This document shows positions 13,369-26,600 of a stretch of DNA of 64,000 nucleotides, one piece after another (the first letter of the stretch is position 1; each line of letters starts with the position of its first letter). The notes beneath the pieces are model-generated. The model ran no database searches. It saw only the letters and a program-made list of their open reading frames with translations, and was not told where the DNA came from. Both the position numbers and the translations under genes were made by a program. Where the stretch lies: contig NC_090707.1 of NCBI RefSeq assembly GCF_040954835.1, positions 22,958,570 to 23,022,569 on the forward strand. Reading direction: 5' to 3'. Source of the stretch: Lepisosteus oculatus. Lineage: Eukaryota > Chordata > Actinopteri > Semionotiformes > Lepisosteidae.

Positions 13369-13702
13369 ATGATCCTCGGGTTTTTTATGTTGGTGACATT
13401 TTTCTTGGGACTGTCTGGGTGCCTAGGGTCTTATGTGCCTTGCGAGCCCTGTGATCAAAAAGCCCTTTCAATGTGCCCGCCGGTCCCGGTCGGCTGCCAA
13501 CTTGTTAAGGAGCCTGGCTGCGGGTGCTGCCTGACCTGCGCTTTATCAGAAGGTCAGGCGTGTGGTGTGTATACCGGAACATGCACGCACGGGCTCCGGT
13601 GCTTGCCTCGGAGCGGTGAGGAAAAGCCGCTTCACGCCCTTTTGCATGGCAGGGGAGTCTGCACAAATGAGAAAGGATACAAACCGCACCATCAACCGAT
13701 TG
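13369..13702 (+). CDS. igfbp5: IGFBP-5, coding exon 1 of 4 (signal peptide and IGFBP domain)
   Basis: Secreted insulin-like growth factor-binding protein 5. The full product joins 13369-13702, 22298-22509, 22643-22762 and 23543-23677 (801 bases with stop, 266 aa; human 272 aa). Exon 1 encodes residues 1-111 plus the first base of codon 112. Residues 1 to about 20 are a hydrophobic signal peptide. The N-terminal IGFBP domain follows, with 12 cysteines (25, 28, 36, 43, 51, 53, 54, 57, 65, 72, 78, 98) and the hallmark GCGCCLTC at 50-57. KALSMCPP and [10 protein letters not shown] match IGFBP-5 rather than other family members; by family knowledge this domain makes the main IGF contacts. The donor is a strong GTAAGT at 13703 and the intron is phase 1. 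Reading on past the donor only gives an intronic stop. Confidence 0.95.
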
Positions 13703-15237
13703 GTAAGTGCAAGATATGTAATGTAACCTAGCCTCGCTGGAATGTGGATGCTGGACAGCGCGCAACTTTGACACTCGCTCACTGTGTTATCCAGTGTTAC
13801 CTAATACACAATATAAAGAGTGATAACACGTTAAAAAACCTCCAACCGTATTTTTTTTTCTCCTCGACGGTTTTAAAAAATGTGAAACGTCTAAGGGGTG
13901 TTAGAAAATTGAGCACAAAGCAGCAGGTTCATCAAGGAAACTACGATTGCGCTACACAGTATTGACAACACTAAACGGTTGGTTGATATTATCATTTTAA
14001 TTTCTTGTCTATGTATAGACAACATATTGTGTTGGCAGTGTAGTTGTAGAAAATATCTCTCGTGTTAAAATGTCTTTTGTCCCGTAAATTTGCTTTGATG
14101 CCAAAAGCGAATAGAAATACGAGCAACCAGTGCAAGACAAATTAAGGAGGCTGGAGGGGTAATCAAGTCGCGTTCACCATACTGTATATACGTGTTTAAA
14201 TACTCTGGAAAGAAGCCAGACTATTTTGTGTATTTCAGATTGCCAGTTTCCTTCTCCTTACCTCAGTGGATTACGTATGATGCGCGAATAATTGTCTTTT
14301 TACAACAATCGATAAATATGAGAAAGTACCTACCAAGTTTTTCAGCCTCGAAACGACGGTATCACAGATGTCAGGGGCAGGTAGTACCATTTCAAGCATC
14401 TGTTTCAAACGTCCTGGACTGACACAGTTACTAGCACGTGCACCCGGGCAGACCAAATTTATGTGGAGTGTACTGCCTTAGAAACTCTTCCAAAATAATG
14501 ACATCAAATTCCTTTAAGCTCCCTTGTTTCATGTTTTGTTTTCAATTATCAGTCAATAACACTCCAATGGTGTATAATTCCGTGCCCAGTTAAGGCAGTA
14601 TTGGGGTTTCTGTACTGTTTTAACATAAAGAAGTGCAGATTTGTATACCTGACTTGGAGTGGAAAAACATAAATCTGCTAAAACGCTATTCTCAAAGCCT
14701 GTTCCTTTAATCTGAATGCCCGTGAAGAGGTTATCCATGTCTCGCTTTAGACCTGTTTCTGTCTTGTTAAGTGCCTGCTTGTCTTGGTCAGTGTCATTAA
14801 GACTAGCTGTTGTAAAAGCTGAGCTTTTGCATCATCCTGGGAATTATTTCAGGGTATAAGGAAAACTACTAGAGCAAAATCTTTACAGTTAATACTGTAG
14901 TGTTGCTGAATTACTGTCCGGATACCATACATGTACTGTAAACACATATGGTAGCTAATTTTGCCCTCCTTTATATAACCATGCAGGTTAAAAAAGTGTT
15001 ATTTCTCCACCCTGAACATTACTAAACAGAACGCTATTATACAAAGATAGAAATGAACAGCATTCTGCAATTAGTTCTTTGCATTACAAATCCTGCTTCT
15101 GGAAATTTCCAGATTGAATGAAGTGGACATTAGATTCCTGGGGGCAACAGATCTTGGCTGGCCTGAGCTAAGGTTTATATCTGTGGGTGGTGTCGAGAGT
15201 CGGATTACTGTTCACAGATTAAATCTGAGTTGGTGGA

Positions 15238-15272
15238 GGGTGGTGTGCAGGGGGGGAGGAAGGGGGGGAGGG
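15238..15272 (+). other. Candidate G-quadruplex motif
   Basis: Four G runs lie close together on the + strand: GGG at 15238-15240, seven G at 15250-15256, seven G at 15262-15268, and GGG at 15270-15272. Loops are 9, 5 and 1 bases. It is on the sense strand of IGFBP5 intron 1, so it could form in DNA or in the pre-mRNA. Function is not shown. Confidence 0.5.
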
Positions 15273-16079
15273 CAATTAAAAATGAATGAAGGTCTGACTG
15301 GCTATAAGCAGACAAATCTGAATCAATATCAAGTTCACACTTAATTTACCCAGGACAAATGTATCCCAGCTGCCTTTAAACACCAGGAGCAATACTACTG
15401 GAGTCGGTCCTGTGACAGCATTACCAGTCTTCCTTTCCTTATGCATTTGCCTCACATCCAATAAGTGAAGAATCCTAGACCTGGATTGTTTATTCTTGTG
15501 TAGGGAACCCTTTTATATGGCAGATAGAGCTACTGTATACATTAGTCAGCATGTTGCTGGGATACTTTTGGAAACAATTCATTTTCTGTATATATGGCAG
15601 ACAGATCCCTCTAATCATGTTTAACCTGATACGCTTCTCATATCTCACAAATTCTGTTTGGGGAGGCTCTTTCTCCACTCACACAGACACCTTATCCTAT
15701 CTCGTTTTTAAATCTATGCAAATCTTCAAAAAGGAAAAAGTCCCCTCTCTGTTAATATATCCCCTAGCTAAATTATATGTAAAAATGGGAATCTTTCCTT
15801 TCCATCTCTCTTAACATTGCAGTGGGCACACAGTTGCAGTGCAATGATTCAGCAAAATGTTTTTGGAACAGTTCTTTAAAGCTCTGTCGATCATACCAAG
15901 ATGTATTTAGAATACAGTTTCTCATTTCTGCTGGGGTTTTGTTTCGACCCAGTTTTACTGACCGAGACCAGAGATGTACATGGGAAATTCAAGTGTCCAA
16001 AACTACCCAGAGAATAATGTAGGATCTGGCTGAGTGAGGATTAATGTCCAGGGTTTTTATTTTATACATTCATTCTTCC

Positions 16080-16340
16080 CCCCAGAACAAAGTCTCATTA
16101 TACTGTTACTGGATTATATTTGCATGTGTAATTGAATCGTTAATTGGTTGATTTTATGAGACAGTGAAATGCTCAAGTTGGCATTAAAGTGGCCATAACC
16201 TGGCTCTTCTTGCCAAGGGTGCTTATGATTTGTGGCTTCACACATTATGAAGCGGTGTGAATTTGGAACATCATGACTGGTGAACTGCTGCCAACAGATA
16301 TGACTTCATGGCTGCAGATCTTTGCCCTCGTAGATTTTAA
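16080..16340. promoter_or_regulatory. Candidate conserved non-coding element in IGFBP5 intron 1
   Basis: This is sequence of high complexity with several homeodomain-type TAAT/ATTA cores, for example gtaattgaatcgttaattggttgattttatgag at 16119-16150 (only part of a denser cluster). It contains no repeat signature and no open frame of note. The call is an impression from composition and motif density. Conservation was not tested. Confidence 0.25.
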
Positions 16341-18469
16341 AAAAGTGATCTACATTTGAACAGATTCTTTGCCAAGAAAGAGCAAAGATGATTAAAAAGT
16401 GACTCCAAATCTAGAAATGTCGATTTTGGCACAAACAGCATGCTGTGTCGCTAAAATGTTGTATGATCTTTCATAAGGACCAAGAAGAGCTTCAAGTAAC
16501 TTGGACAGAATTAATGTTATTCAGTACATACAGAGTAAAAGTGAAGCAAGAAAAGTCTCAACAAAGCAAGGCAGCACCTTAACTCAGAAATTAAGGTTTT
16601 ACATTGGTTAGAAGGCTCACGAAACATCAAGAGCAACAGCTTTATATTGTTTGTATGGTACTTCACAATTGTGATGATGTATTTTGCAGCATGTTTAAAC
16701 TACAGTTAAGATATTAACTGTATCATTTATTTTTGTCCATATCTTTCCATTTCAAATGCCTTATGTTTCAAGAAAGTTTTTGAAATTAAAACAAAACAAA
16801 TAACTTATGTGTTGTAAAACCAAAATTAATTTAAGACTATGTCTGATTATCCACTTAAGACACCTGGAAAGGCATCTGTAGGAAACATTGTGTGGATTAT
16901 TCATACTGATATGGGGTCCTACTCTTGTTAGATCCTGACATAGATACTTAACATTATTTTCTTAAGAGGTGACCTCAGTATTGTTGCTCTGTTGAAGACA
17001 CCATTCCATTGAGTACAAAGTTCTCATATGCCTTTTGTCACTCGTAGCCTTATCACTCAATAATCAAACTAGACTTTTTCCACTAAACAGAAACAAGAAG
17101 CATAGTTTTTGATACAGTTTTCAATCCCATGCTTTGTGATACTGTGGGAAAGTGTAGTTTTCTGACCACCAAATGCTGTTAGGGCTTTGAGGTCACTACC
17201 TATGCTCTTCTTGGCAGTGTACTCCAGCATTTTTTATTACAGCAAGCACTTCTTAATTGAGACTTGAATAGTACATCTCTGCTATTTTTAACTTGGCGGC
17301 AGCAGGATGTTGGACTCAAGTATAAGCAGGAAACTAGTTTGATTACACTCTATTACTTCTTTTCGTTTGGTATTATGCTTATAAAATGGTTATTTCCTGT
17401 GAAGTGTTAGCTACGCAAGGTCAATGCAAATTGAGTGGAGAGAAAGGAGCAATTGTAAGCCAGATACAGGAGCACGAAAAGCTAAAGGTAGAAAATGGCA
17501 ATTTTGCTCCCTTATTACATGCAGATTTGCAAAATATGCACATAACCTTTGCCTTTAACAACATCATATTTAAAGAGAACAATTCTGACAAATTGTTAGA
17601 CCTTTGTAGTATAGAAAAAAATACTTTATTTCAATCTTGGTTTTAGGCAAAAGATCTAGACTATAGATCAAAAGTTATGAAAACATTTTTCTATATATGG
17701 AAGGTTACATTGATACTTTGGAGAGAAACCCACATGTTATTTGAAGAACAGAATTTAGTTTGATTAAATTATGGACATTTTATCTGTCAGCTGTCAAAAA
17801 TGAAGATTTTGCTTTTTTCAGTATATGTTTAATGTATATAAGTATTATAGAATTACTGCTTTAAGACAATGATTGGTATTCTGAGTGACTTTGGTATTCC
17901 TATTATATGAAAAAACATTGTCAGACAGAATTTTTCTTATGTTACAATTGAAGATGTATTACTAGAGATTATCTTGACTAATCTGAAGACACCTGTCTGT
18001 AATTACGTGACCAAACCTAGATATCATTTTAAGTTCTTATTCTGATTCAACTATTAGTTTTTTTAACTGTTACAGATATCGTGCAGAAAGCAACATCAGC
18101 TTTGATGAAAACATACATATTGTATGAGTAAAAAAAATATTTTGTCTGCATTTAGATATACTGTATATGGAAGAAAGATTTCTTCTTTCTTCTGCAGCAG
18201 TGAATACGTAGGGCTTGCTTGATCATGGGAGCTGGGACAAATAAACACTTGATAGAATTACAGTAACTGAACTCTGTACTAATGTTGCTCTACAACTCAG
18301 TAGTGTCTTATGTACTTGTAGGTTCATTATTCTGTTCTCTCAAAAATGTTCTAAACACTTCTTTAAAGTATACTTTCTAATCACTGTTTACTAATTGTGT
18401 ACAAAGATGCAAAGCAAGACAATCCCAGGCAAACATTCAACCAATTAATTTTGTACATCCACTTCAAAG

Positions 18470-18830
18470 TTGGTCATTTTATGTTTTTGTTTTCCCATGG
18501 CCCTCATCTCCTCCCTGAAGGTCATCATCTGTACAACAGTTAATTCAGTGGAGCTTTTTGATACTTTGGAGCAAAATAAGGGCCTGGGAGCCATGGTTGG
18601 GTAGCGATGTGCATTAAACAAATTAATACAGCTCAGAATGCCATCTGATCATTAGCATTATCTGCTTCCACCCTTATTGAGGTTCAATGCTATTTTTAGT
18701 TCGTTTTCATTATCTACTTGAATGAATGTCTGCAGAACTTAATTGCTACTTTAATAGCTGTCATTCTCCGGAAATTGGTGTACACGTAGCCAAACTGGTC
18801 TGCTAATACACACTGTGGGCCAGGATGTAA
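18470..18830. promoter_or_regulatory. Candidate conserved non-coding element in IGFBP5 intron 1
   Basis: A balanced-composition, low-repeat stretch with clustered motifs, including acagttaattcag, attaaacaaattaatacag, gatcattagcatta and cttaattgctac. It stands out from the surrounding AT-rich DNA. An intronic enhancer is possible. There is no direct evidence beyond sequence texture. Confidence 0.25.
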
Positions 18831-21800
18831 AGTTCAAAATTTTGTTATGATTTTGCAAAAATGTGGGGTTAATTTACTTTTACAAGAGCTGCTTCTTCTA
18901 GCAGTAAGGCACTTAAGATATTCATGAAGTATAATTGGCCAGCATGTATGTTAATATTTAAAGAGACCCATATCAGGTGCACATCCTTTACCTCCTCAGT
19001 ATCTCTGGTCTTTATGGAAACTTTAGTGTGATCAAGCAGGTAGAAACAAATTTTATCTTTTATGCCAAAGCAGATCTAAATAGATGGACTGCACATAATG
19101 TTTATGTCATGAAGTTTCTCCAGCACTTTGTCACTGTTTCAGATATAACATATGGGTGAACTCGGCTTCTTTTAGAAGCAGGGAAAGGCTTCACAGCAAA
19201 ATCAAATTTTGGCACCAATCCTTCAGCACTGGGGAAATAGACAAGGGGTAAAAAGAATGGCTTGACCCATGTCTAATGTGACACGGGTAGAAAACGGTAA
19301 AACCCGTTAATAGCATCTACTTGATTAATTATCTTCATCTATCTGTGACATATAGAAGGTGGTTGTGTTTCCTGTGTGACGTATGTGACCATAACATTGT
19401 GTTTTTCATGACTTGAAATATGTCATTTAAGGATCCCTGGAACTGCTCTTTTTCAACCAGCTAGCCATTCAGAGAATACAATAGTGGTGGATTGTGCTCC
19501 ACCATTTAATAAAACATGCTAATTCTTATCAAGTTACTGTTACAGATCCAGAGAAATCTACTATTGCAAGTGTAGGCAGGCTAAAGATGAAAAACTGCAT
19601 AGAGCTGCCTGATCAGCTTCATTCTTAGGTTCAAAGTTTGCATTTTGACTTCAGACACCGATGTTCATCCAGAGTCTGTCCAAAGTTGACTACACTATAG
19701 TTTGTTATGCCATCAATCTTAAAAAAAACAAACAATTATACCTTACTGATTTTAAAAGATGTTTGCAGAAAGCAAGTCCCAGAGTGTATGGAAACTAATT
19801 TGTATGATTATTTTTAATCTTCCACCCAGCTGTCCTCTAATATCTCGCTGCTGTCTCTGCAACAATACTTGGCACATTCCCTCAACATTCCAGCCAGACT
19901 CTGCCTTCCAATTGCCATTCTGTCGGATTTCCTTACTGGATAAATATAACCACAGTCATCCACTGGCACAGTGGTTCAGTTAGTCTTGGACTGGCAGACA
20001 CCCCAGTAATTCTATGCTTACTATATAGTAATACCTGGGAGAATGACTGTCTTCTTGATGGTCTGTGTACACTGGATAGCCTCAAGAAACCTGTGCCCTT
20101 GGTGGTGCTTATTTTATCTAGGGAGCACAACTTCTTCAGGATCCATAGAGGCTGAGAAAGGAAAGTCAGGCAGTGGTTGTTTGTGTTTCTGTTTCACAGT
20201 GACCCCTATAGATGTACACAGTGGGGCCAGGTGGAAACTGGGTGGAGTGCCTAGCAACATTGAGTTGCCTGACCTACCAGATTGACAGCAGCCTTTCTAT
20301 CTGGGTGTCCTTGAACATTACATGAACTATAATGTATAAATAATCAGATTAATATTTTGAAGCTAGGGAGGAAAACTGATAGATATGCTTAGAGACAACT
20401 TGCATTCTTTTAAAGCAGGTTTTAAAGGTAATTTATAGTTTTGTGCAGATGTTAATTGGTGTTATTTCTTCTTGAACTTGCTAATATCCAGAAGTTGCCA
20501 ACATGCTGGAGCAAAGAGATACAGCTTATAGGGAGATACTGTATGTAACAAGGTTCCTGGATTGTGAAGATCTTTGCATATGGATAGGAACAATGACGTT
20601 AGCATGCCAGACGACTAGATTCCTATGTGAGACCACTGAATTGCACATCAAATGTCAAATTTGATTTCTTTTGGAATTATCTTCCACAAATATACATATG
20701 CATAGTATAGTATGTATAGTTAACTTAAACTGTCATTCTTCCAAACACATGTATTATAGTCAACAAATGTCCTATGCTATAACAGACCACTGTTAAAAGA
20801 CCACTGTACTTAATTTGACAAACAAATGTTTGGTGTAAAAGTCTAAGAAGAATCTTAAATTCAAAATCTATAGTTTGTTCCATTTCTGGACAGTTTGGAC
20901 AGCTTTTATTGAACATGGGCATCTTTAATTGCACAAAACTAAGTGCCTGAATATTTGAAAGATTATTTTTACATTTTAAATACAGTACATTCAGAATCCT
21001 AGCTACACTGTCACTTCTTTGATGGACAAACATTGATGTTCTTGTCCAATAAAGTATTCGAAAAATATATCTTATGTTTGAATAGTTGAAAATCAATTTT
21101 CTGTTTGTTTGTTTTTTTACCAAGCAATAAACTTGCCATTAGGCAGCAGTTTTGTCCACCTCTGCCTGTTGCAGCCCTGCAGTTGCCATGGTTCTGTGGT
21201 TACTGTGGCTTCAAATGGCACTTAGCATGAGTCAGGGCCGTAAAAGATTCTTCGAGAAGCTGGTAACTTTCCACTCGATTCGTATAGCCACATTTTTCAA
21301 ATTGAAGCAAATCAGGAAGAGGTCAAAAAGCTCGGACATTTTGTACATCTTAAAACCATTAACTTGTTGAAGGATGCTGGATGTACAAGCAGAAAGTTAG
21401 GGAATTTCTGTTGAAAGCTTTATCAATGTGTATTTTTTCCAAGTTTTTAGTTAAATATGAGGAGGTAGATTTCAATGTTCTCAATAACCTGTTTCCAACT
21501 CTTCATACTCTAAAATGCAAATACTCTTCTGAGAAATATTTTGTTTGCCCCCAGTCCTCCCCCCAAGACTGTTACTAGATCACATTCTAGCTAGTTAGAG
21601 CATCTAATGTTCTACCTGAGTTTTGAAGAGGGGATGGGTGGCAGATGAGAGAGAAGGTCGTATTCAGTTCAGCAGTAGGCGATCAAATGCAAAAGTGCCC
21701 CCTGGTGGAAGCTGTTTTGTGTCTGCTGTACCTCAAATTACAGGGAGCCAACCAGACATTTTAAAATGTTTATTTTTTGTACTTTTATATGTGTAGGTTA

Positions 21801-22297
21801 ATTATTTCTAATTTTAATATAATACATTGTTAAATTTTCCAGCCCCACAGATGTGTTCACAAGACATTACAGAAAGGAATTTGTTGCTTCATTTGATAAC
21901 ATATATCATGCATCTTACTTTAGTCTTTACATATTTTTTTTCCAGACAAAGCATTTCACAAATGGTCTAGTTCTAATTTTGTAAGTTAATTGAACTTTTC
22001 TTCAATGCTTTACCGTGTTACCAAAAATTAAGGTTCTCGTAAAATATTATTTTGTTCGTAGTTTGCATAAACATACACTTAATTTGGGCCAGTTGCACTT
22101 AATTTCAGGTTGCTTTTGTTGCCTTCGGTATTGTAAGCTGTCTTAGTACTCGGTTGGTGCAGTTACGAGAATGAAATCATGAAAATATCTGCTGTTATCT
22201 CATCGTTTAATTATTATGACAACCTGTGGGATTTCCAGCAGATTTTGTTTATAAAGCATATGTATCCACAAACAGATCATTTTATTGTTTTATTTAG

Positions 22298-22509
22298 AGC
22301 GAGAATCACGAGAACATGAAGAACCAGTGACAGCTGAAATCACAGAGGACCTGCACCCTGCCAAAGTGCCTCTCCATCCTAAAGACCCCATCCGTGGCAA
22401 GAAGGCAGAAGCGCTGCGTAAGGAAAAGAAGAGACTGCAGGAAAAATCCCGATCTGTTGGCAATTTAGATTACTCTCCACTCCCCATTGACAAGCATGAG
22501 CCAGAATTT
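22298..22509 (+). CDS. igfbp5: IGFBP-5, coding exon 2 of 4 (linker domain)
   Basis: The exon completes codon 112 (G from exon 1 plus AG gives Glu) and encodes residues 113-182. It opens ERESREHEEP, very close to the IERDSREHEEP of mammalian IGFBP-5, which fixes the acceptor after TTTAG. The rest is the family's cysteine-free variable linker, rich in Lys, Arg and Glu. In IGFBP-5 this region is the target of regulatory proteolysis and contains secondary basic binding sites. The donor is GTAAGT after codon 182 (phase 0). Linker length is close to that in mammals. Confidence 0.92.
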
Positions 22510-22642
22510 GTAAGTTCACACAGAGGGGGGAAGGGTGTGAGTTCTTAGCACTGTAATGTGTTAACAATTTGATTATACCTTGCTTGTAATGTAAGGTAGA
22601 ACTGAAATGAACTTGCAGGTTGAACTTGCTATGTTTTTTAAG
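22510..22642 (+). other. igfbp5: IGFBP5 intron 2 (133 bp)
   Basis: A short phase-0 intron bounded by GTAAGT and TTTTTTAAG. It has a G run just after the donor (gggggg near 22523). Nothing else is visible. Confidence 0.85.
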
Positions 22643-22762
22643 GGTCCCTGTCGAAGAAAGCTTGATGGAATTATCCAAAAGATGAAAGATACGTCTCGGA
22701 TTATGGCCCTGTCTTTGTATCTTCCAAACTGTGACAAAAGGGGCTTCTTCAAGCGCAAACAG
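22643..22762 (+). CDS. igfbp5: IGFBP-5, coding exon 3 of 4 (start of thyroglobulin type-1 domain)
   Basis: The exon is exactly 120 bases (40 codons, residues 183-222), the size expected for this exon. It begins GPCRRKLDGI, matching the GPCRR start of the mammalian C-terminal domain, and includes LSLYLPNCDKRGFFKRKQ. It supplies the first two cysteines of the thyroglobulin type-1 domain. The donor is CAG|GTACTT, phase 0. Confidence 0.94.
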
Positions 22763-23542
22763 GTACTTTTTATATGATTTAACTTGACTACCATGTCTGA
22801 TGCAGTGATGCGATATTTTAAGTTAAATGCTTAATGTAGAAGCAAAATGTACTTTTTTCAAAGAAGTAGCTGTGTTCTCTGTGGAGACTAAATACTTTAT
22901 TAAAGGCCCCAGAGCAGTCCTAATAACTTTTGTCATCTCTGATCTACTGCCAGCCTATGCTTTAACTTCAATAAAGTTATTTAAGATATCTTAATTGTAT
23001 AGTCAAAGTATTTGATTTTGACAGAATATCTCTTGTCATCTGTTGTCTGTTAATATATCATCTGGATGATGATACTGGATGTAAAGGCCCCTCATGTTAT
23101 ATGTTCTGTGTCAATAAAATAAATCAGCTTTTTAACTGGAGTCTGGATACAGGTCTCCAGAATGTCAAATTCAAAAGACCTGAGGATTTCTCGTATATCA
23201 TTCTTGTTTTTAGAAATATCCTTTTTCCCCAGTGGGAACCTTCAGTGATTTGGCAGTAAAAGACTTGTTCTGTTCATTTTTAATCATTAAGGAGATACCC
23301 TTTAAAAATACAGGAATCTGAGGCTTTCATGATGTGTTTGACTCTGAAATGCCTTTAAATGGATTGCGGCTACACAACAAAAGCAAAATTCCCCTTCCTC
23401 TTTCAAATGAGGAACCTGTCTGACAAATTACCGGCCTCAATCCAGCTGAGCATCGTCAAACCCAGTGGCTTTACACAGTGTAGTCTTGTTCCCTTCAAAG
23501 ACTGATGTGCTTTTTTTCCCCCTCATTCCCCCTGTGATGCAG
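22763..23542 (+). other. igfbp5: IGFBP5 intron 3 (780 bp)
   Basis: A phase-0 intron from GTACTT to a pyrimidine-rich acceptor region ending GATGCAG at 23542. No repeat or gene is recognised inside. Confidence 0.85.
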
Positions 23543-23677
23543 TGTAAGCCATCCCGTGGGCGAAAACGAGGAATATGCTGGTGTGTGGACAAGTACGGGG
23601 TTCAGCTGCCGGGCACTGACTACAGTGGAGGAGACATCCAATGTAAGGACCTGGAGAATAGCAACATCAATGAGTGA
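23543..23677 (+). CDS. igfbp5: IGFBP-5, coding exon 4 of 4 (end of thyroglobulin domain, stop)
   Basis: Encodes residues 223-266 and a TGA stop. It starts CKPSRGRKRGICWCVDKYG, nearly identical to mammalian IGFBP-5. The basic run SRGRKRG (226-232) is the known heparin, ALS and nuclear-import site of the family. CWCV at 234-237 and the final QC complete the six-cysteine thyroglobulin type-1 fold. The C-terminus ends in NSNINE, a counterpart of the mammalian SSNVE end. Confidence 0.95.
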   Translation, partial: CKPSRGRKRGICWCVDKYGVQLPGTDYSGGDIQCKDLENSNINE

Positions 23678-26600
23678 GGAACAGCTCTCCCTGAACACAT
23701 GACCCAGGGCCTGCCTCCTTCCTTCCTGCCCGTCCGCCCGCCAGTCACTTTGAGATTCAAAATAAAAAAAGGCATATGAACCTTTGACTGTGCACTCAAC
23801 TCTAACTAGCTGGACCCAGTAGGGCTAGCCCTTTTTCTGTCTATTATGTGACCTCTCTGAACAAAATGAGCTGGGTCTGAGCAATTCATTTGTAAAAATA
23901 TATACATATATTTATATATTTTTATAGAAGCTGAGGTTTGAGCACCAAACTTTATTTCTTTTAAAGTTTAATTAAAGCAACAAAAGGCACGTCTGTGAAA
24001 AAAGGCTTTGTCTTTCACGTCTATTACTTTGTGGCATCAGGAGAGATACCAGGAACTAATAATATAGGCAGAATGATGATGCATTTGTTTGTTTTTCAAA
24101 AACAAAAACACATGAGGTAGGGATCTGCTGAAACAGTTCTCACTATCCAGGTATTTGTCCTGTCAGAGCACTTATTTTGTAGGGGAACCTCATTTGCTTC
24201 TTAAATTTATGATTTCTTTAGGTTCAATGTATGTGTTTTTGTGAGTGTGTTGAGAGAGCGAATTTATAAAAGAATGTCTTTTTTCCTGTCATTGACACTT
24301 CCACGATGTTTCCTGTGTATTAATACTGATAAAGGAATCTTTCTGGAAGCACACTCTAACGTCCTATAGAGATAGGGTGTTTCTGAATTTAGGAACCATA
24401 GACCAAGCTTAAAACCAGCATTCTGTGGGCAAATAAATAATATGACTCCTTTAATGGTCCATTTTACCAGTTGTGCCTATGTAAACAGAAACTGTCAAAC
24501 AAATCACATTAATTTTCACAAAGAGTGCTATTTCTGCTGCCTAAAAGAGGTCAAGCAATACAATTTATATATCTTTGTTGTTTTAAGGGATTCTGTCTTC
24601 AAATATGCAGAGCTTTGAAACTTGATTGGAAACTGTGAGACTGCATGATGTGGTGGCATGACCACTATCTCTGTCACCTAGAGTATCTGATACAATATAT
24701 CTATTCACAGTTCAAAATTGTTGGTGGTAAAAATGTTTGCTTGTTTTTTTGTCACACAGAGATCACTTTGCAACTTTTTTAAAGGATTTTGCATTATTTT
24801 TGATTGATGTAGCTACTGCATTGCCTATTGTTTTCTGAATTCCTTTGTAAAACAGTTTCATTACTCCAAAGTTTTAACAGACAAATAAAGCTGTCTTAAG
24901 GTTTTGTGAAGATGATGCATAGTCTCAAATATAGTGAACGTGGTGCATTGACACAAAAATAAGCTAATAGATTCTCTGGGGTATTGTCTGGTTTGATTCA
25001 GTTTGTGCTGTATTCTTTCCTTCAGTGAAGAAATAGCTTGCTAGTTACTGAGCTGTGTTTTTGAATGTTATTCAGTCAATTAGTCTGAATAAGATTCTGA
25101 ATAGAGACAATAAAACATGTGTAATCTAGGTTTTAGTGTAGGTTCGTTTCTGTTACAAAGAGCTAGGGAAAAAGCCTGGCCCCTGCACAAGGGTTTTTTT
25201 GTGTACTTGAGCCAGTGTCCTTTAAAAAGAACTAAAGCACAAGCTTTCATTATGATGATGTATTTGCATAGTTTATTTCAGTCTGTCACAACTGAAAGAT
25301 TGTTGTTCCTCTTAACTTATTTGTTTCGAATTATATCAGCATGTTAAGTCAATTGTAAATTGAATTCTTGAATCACCAATCGAAAAAGAAAAGGAAAAAA
25401 TAAATACACTGAAATAAAATACACACACTATCACAACAGGGTCATTTAGATTGTGGCCTTAGACCTGTATGGAAATGTGAGTGCCTTTTCTACATGCAAA
25501 TATTTTAGATATTTGAATGGAGTTTTAAATAGAGGCCTAGAATATATATGCCGATAAATTAAAGTAAATGACTTGGAGATACCCATGTAACATAATAGTA
25601 ATTATGATATATTGTAGCAACCGCAATTAATCCAGCCATATAATACTGGCAAATAAAGGTGTATTGTCTGCTGTTTAGCAAACTGCACTTTTTTCTAGTT
25701 CAGTGGATGTTCTCTGTTAAGCTGATTTTTTTTTCAATTGGAATGATGAAAATGTTCTTTTATGTCACAAAAGTACCTCAGCATAACACAAATGTGTGTC
25801 TAGATAAATGTGACAAGCGATGAACAGTACAGATAACTTCCAATTCATATATTTCTGAATATTCAAAGTGACCATTCCATACTTGAAGCCACAATTTGAA
25901 GTTTATTTATTATTAATATTACGACCACTTTTTTGGTCATTTTGTAGTCCCTAACTGCCTACATCAGAACGGAGCAGAAAGGCTTTTAATGAGTGATGCC
26001 AGATCACTGGAGCATCACAACATATCAAAGATAGTCTTGTTGTCCCGCAGCTTTAATTTTGGTTTTCTCGGCATGAATGGTTGTGCCTCTTCAGAAAAAG
26101 ATGAAGATGAATTCTCAGATGACTTGATTGATAGATTGGACCCCTGTTTCTATAGGCAAATATGAAATCCTTTGATATAATACACAGTTTGTACCGCAAT
26201 TGGAAATAGAAATATAAAACATAACTTAAATCTACTTATCCCAAAGGCTTTACTACTGCTTTGCTGTTTTTAATATTTAAAATAGGACAATAAATGAAAA
26301 AGATAGGTATAAGTATACTTTATAATAAATCCACTAAGCATTTTAAATTCCAAAACTTGTCAATTAATTTCGGATTTCTTTGTGGCTCATAAAATTTCAA
26401 TAATTGATCACAGATTGATCTATATATATTAAAAATAGAACACATTTTACTTTGCCAATCTCTGGGGAAGCACTGCATTTTCAGAACAATGCAACACCCA
26501 TAGCACTCTCTTCTTGCTCTTACGGTTATCCCATTGAGCAGATCAGTTTGCATAAAAGCAAAAGCAGCCTTCATCTGCTGCATTCAGTGCACTCAAATCC

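Larger units (their letters stand above)
13703..22297 (+). other. igfbp5: IGFBP5 intron 1 (8.6 kb)
   Basis: Phase-1 intron from GTAAGT at 13703 to the acceptor TTTAG ending at 22297. No internal gene was found. It holds a G-run cluster (15238-15272) and two stretches that look like non-coding regulatory elements (about 16080-16340 and 18470-18830), listed separately. A stretch at about 19950-20285 is more GC-rich than its surroundings and may be an unclassified repeat. Confidence 0.8.

Noticed and set aside
13505..13782. Minus-strand open frames over IGFBP5 exon 1
   Set aside because: Shadows of the GC-rich coding exon on the other strand.
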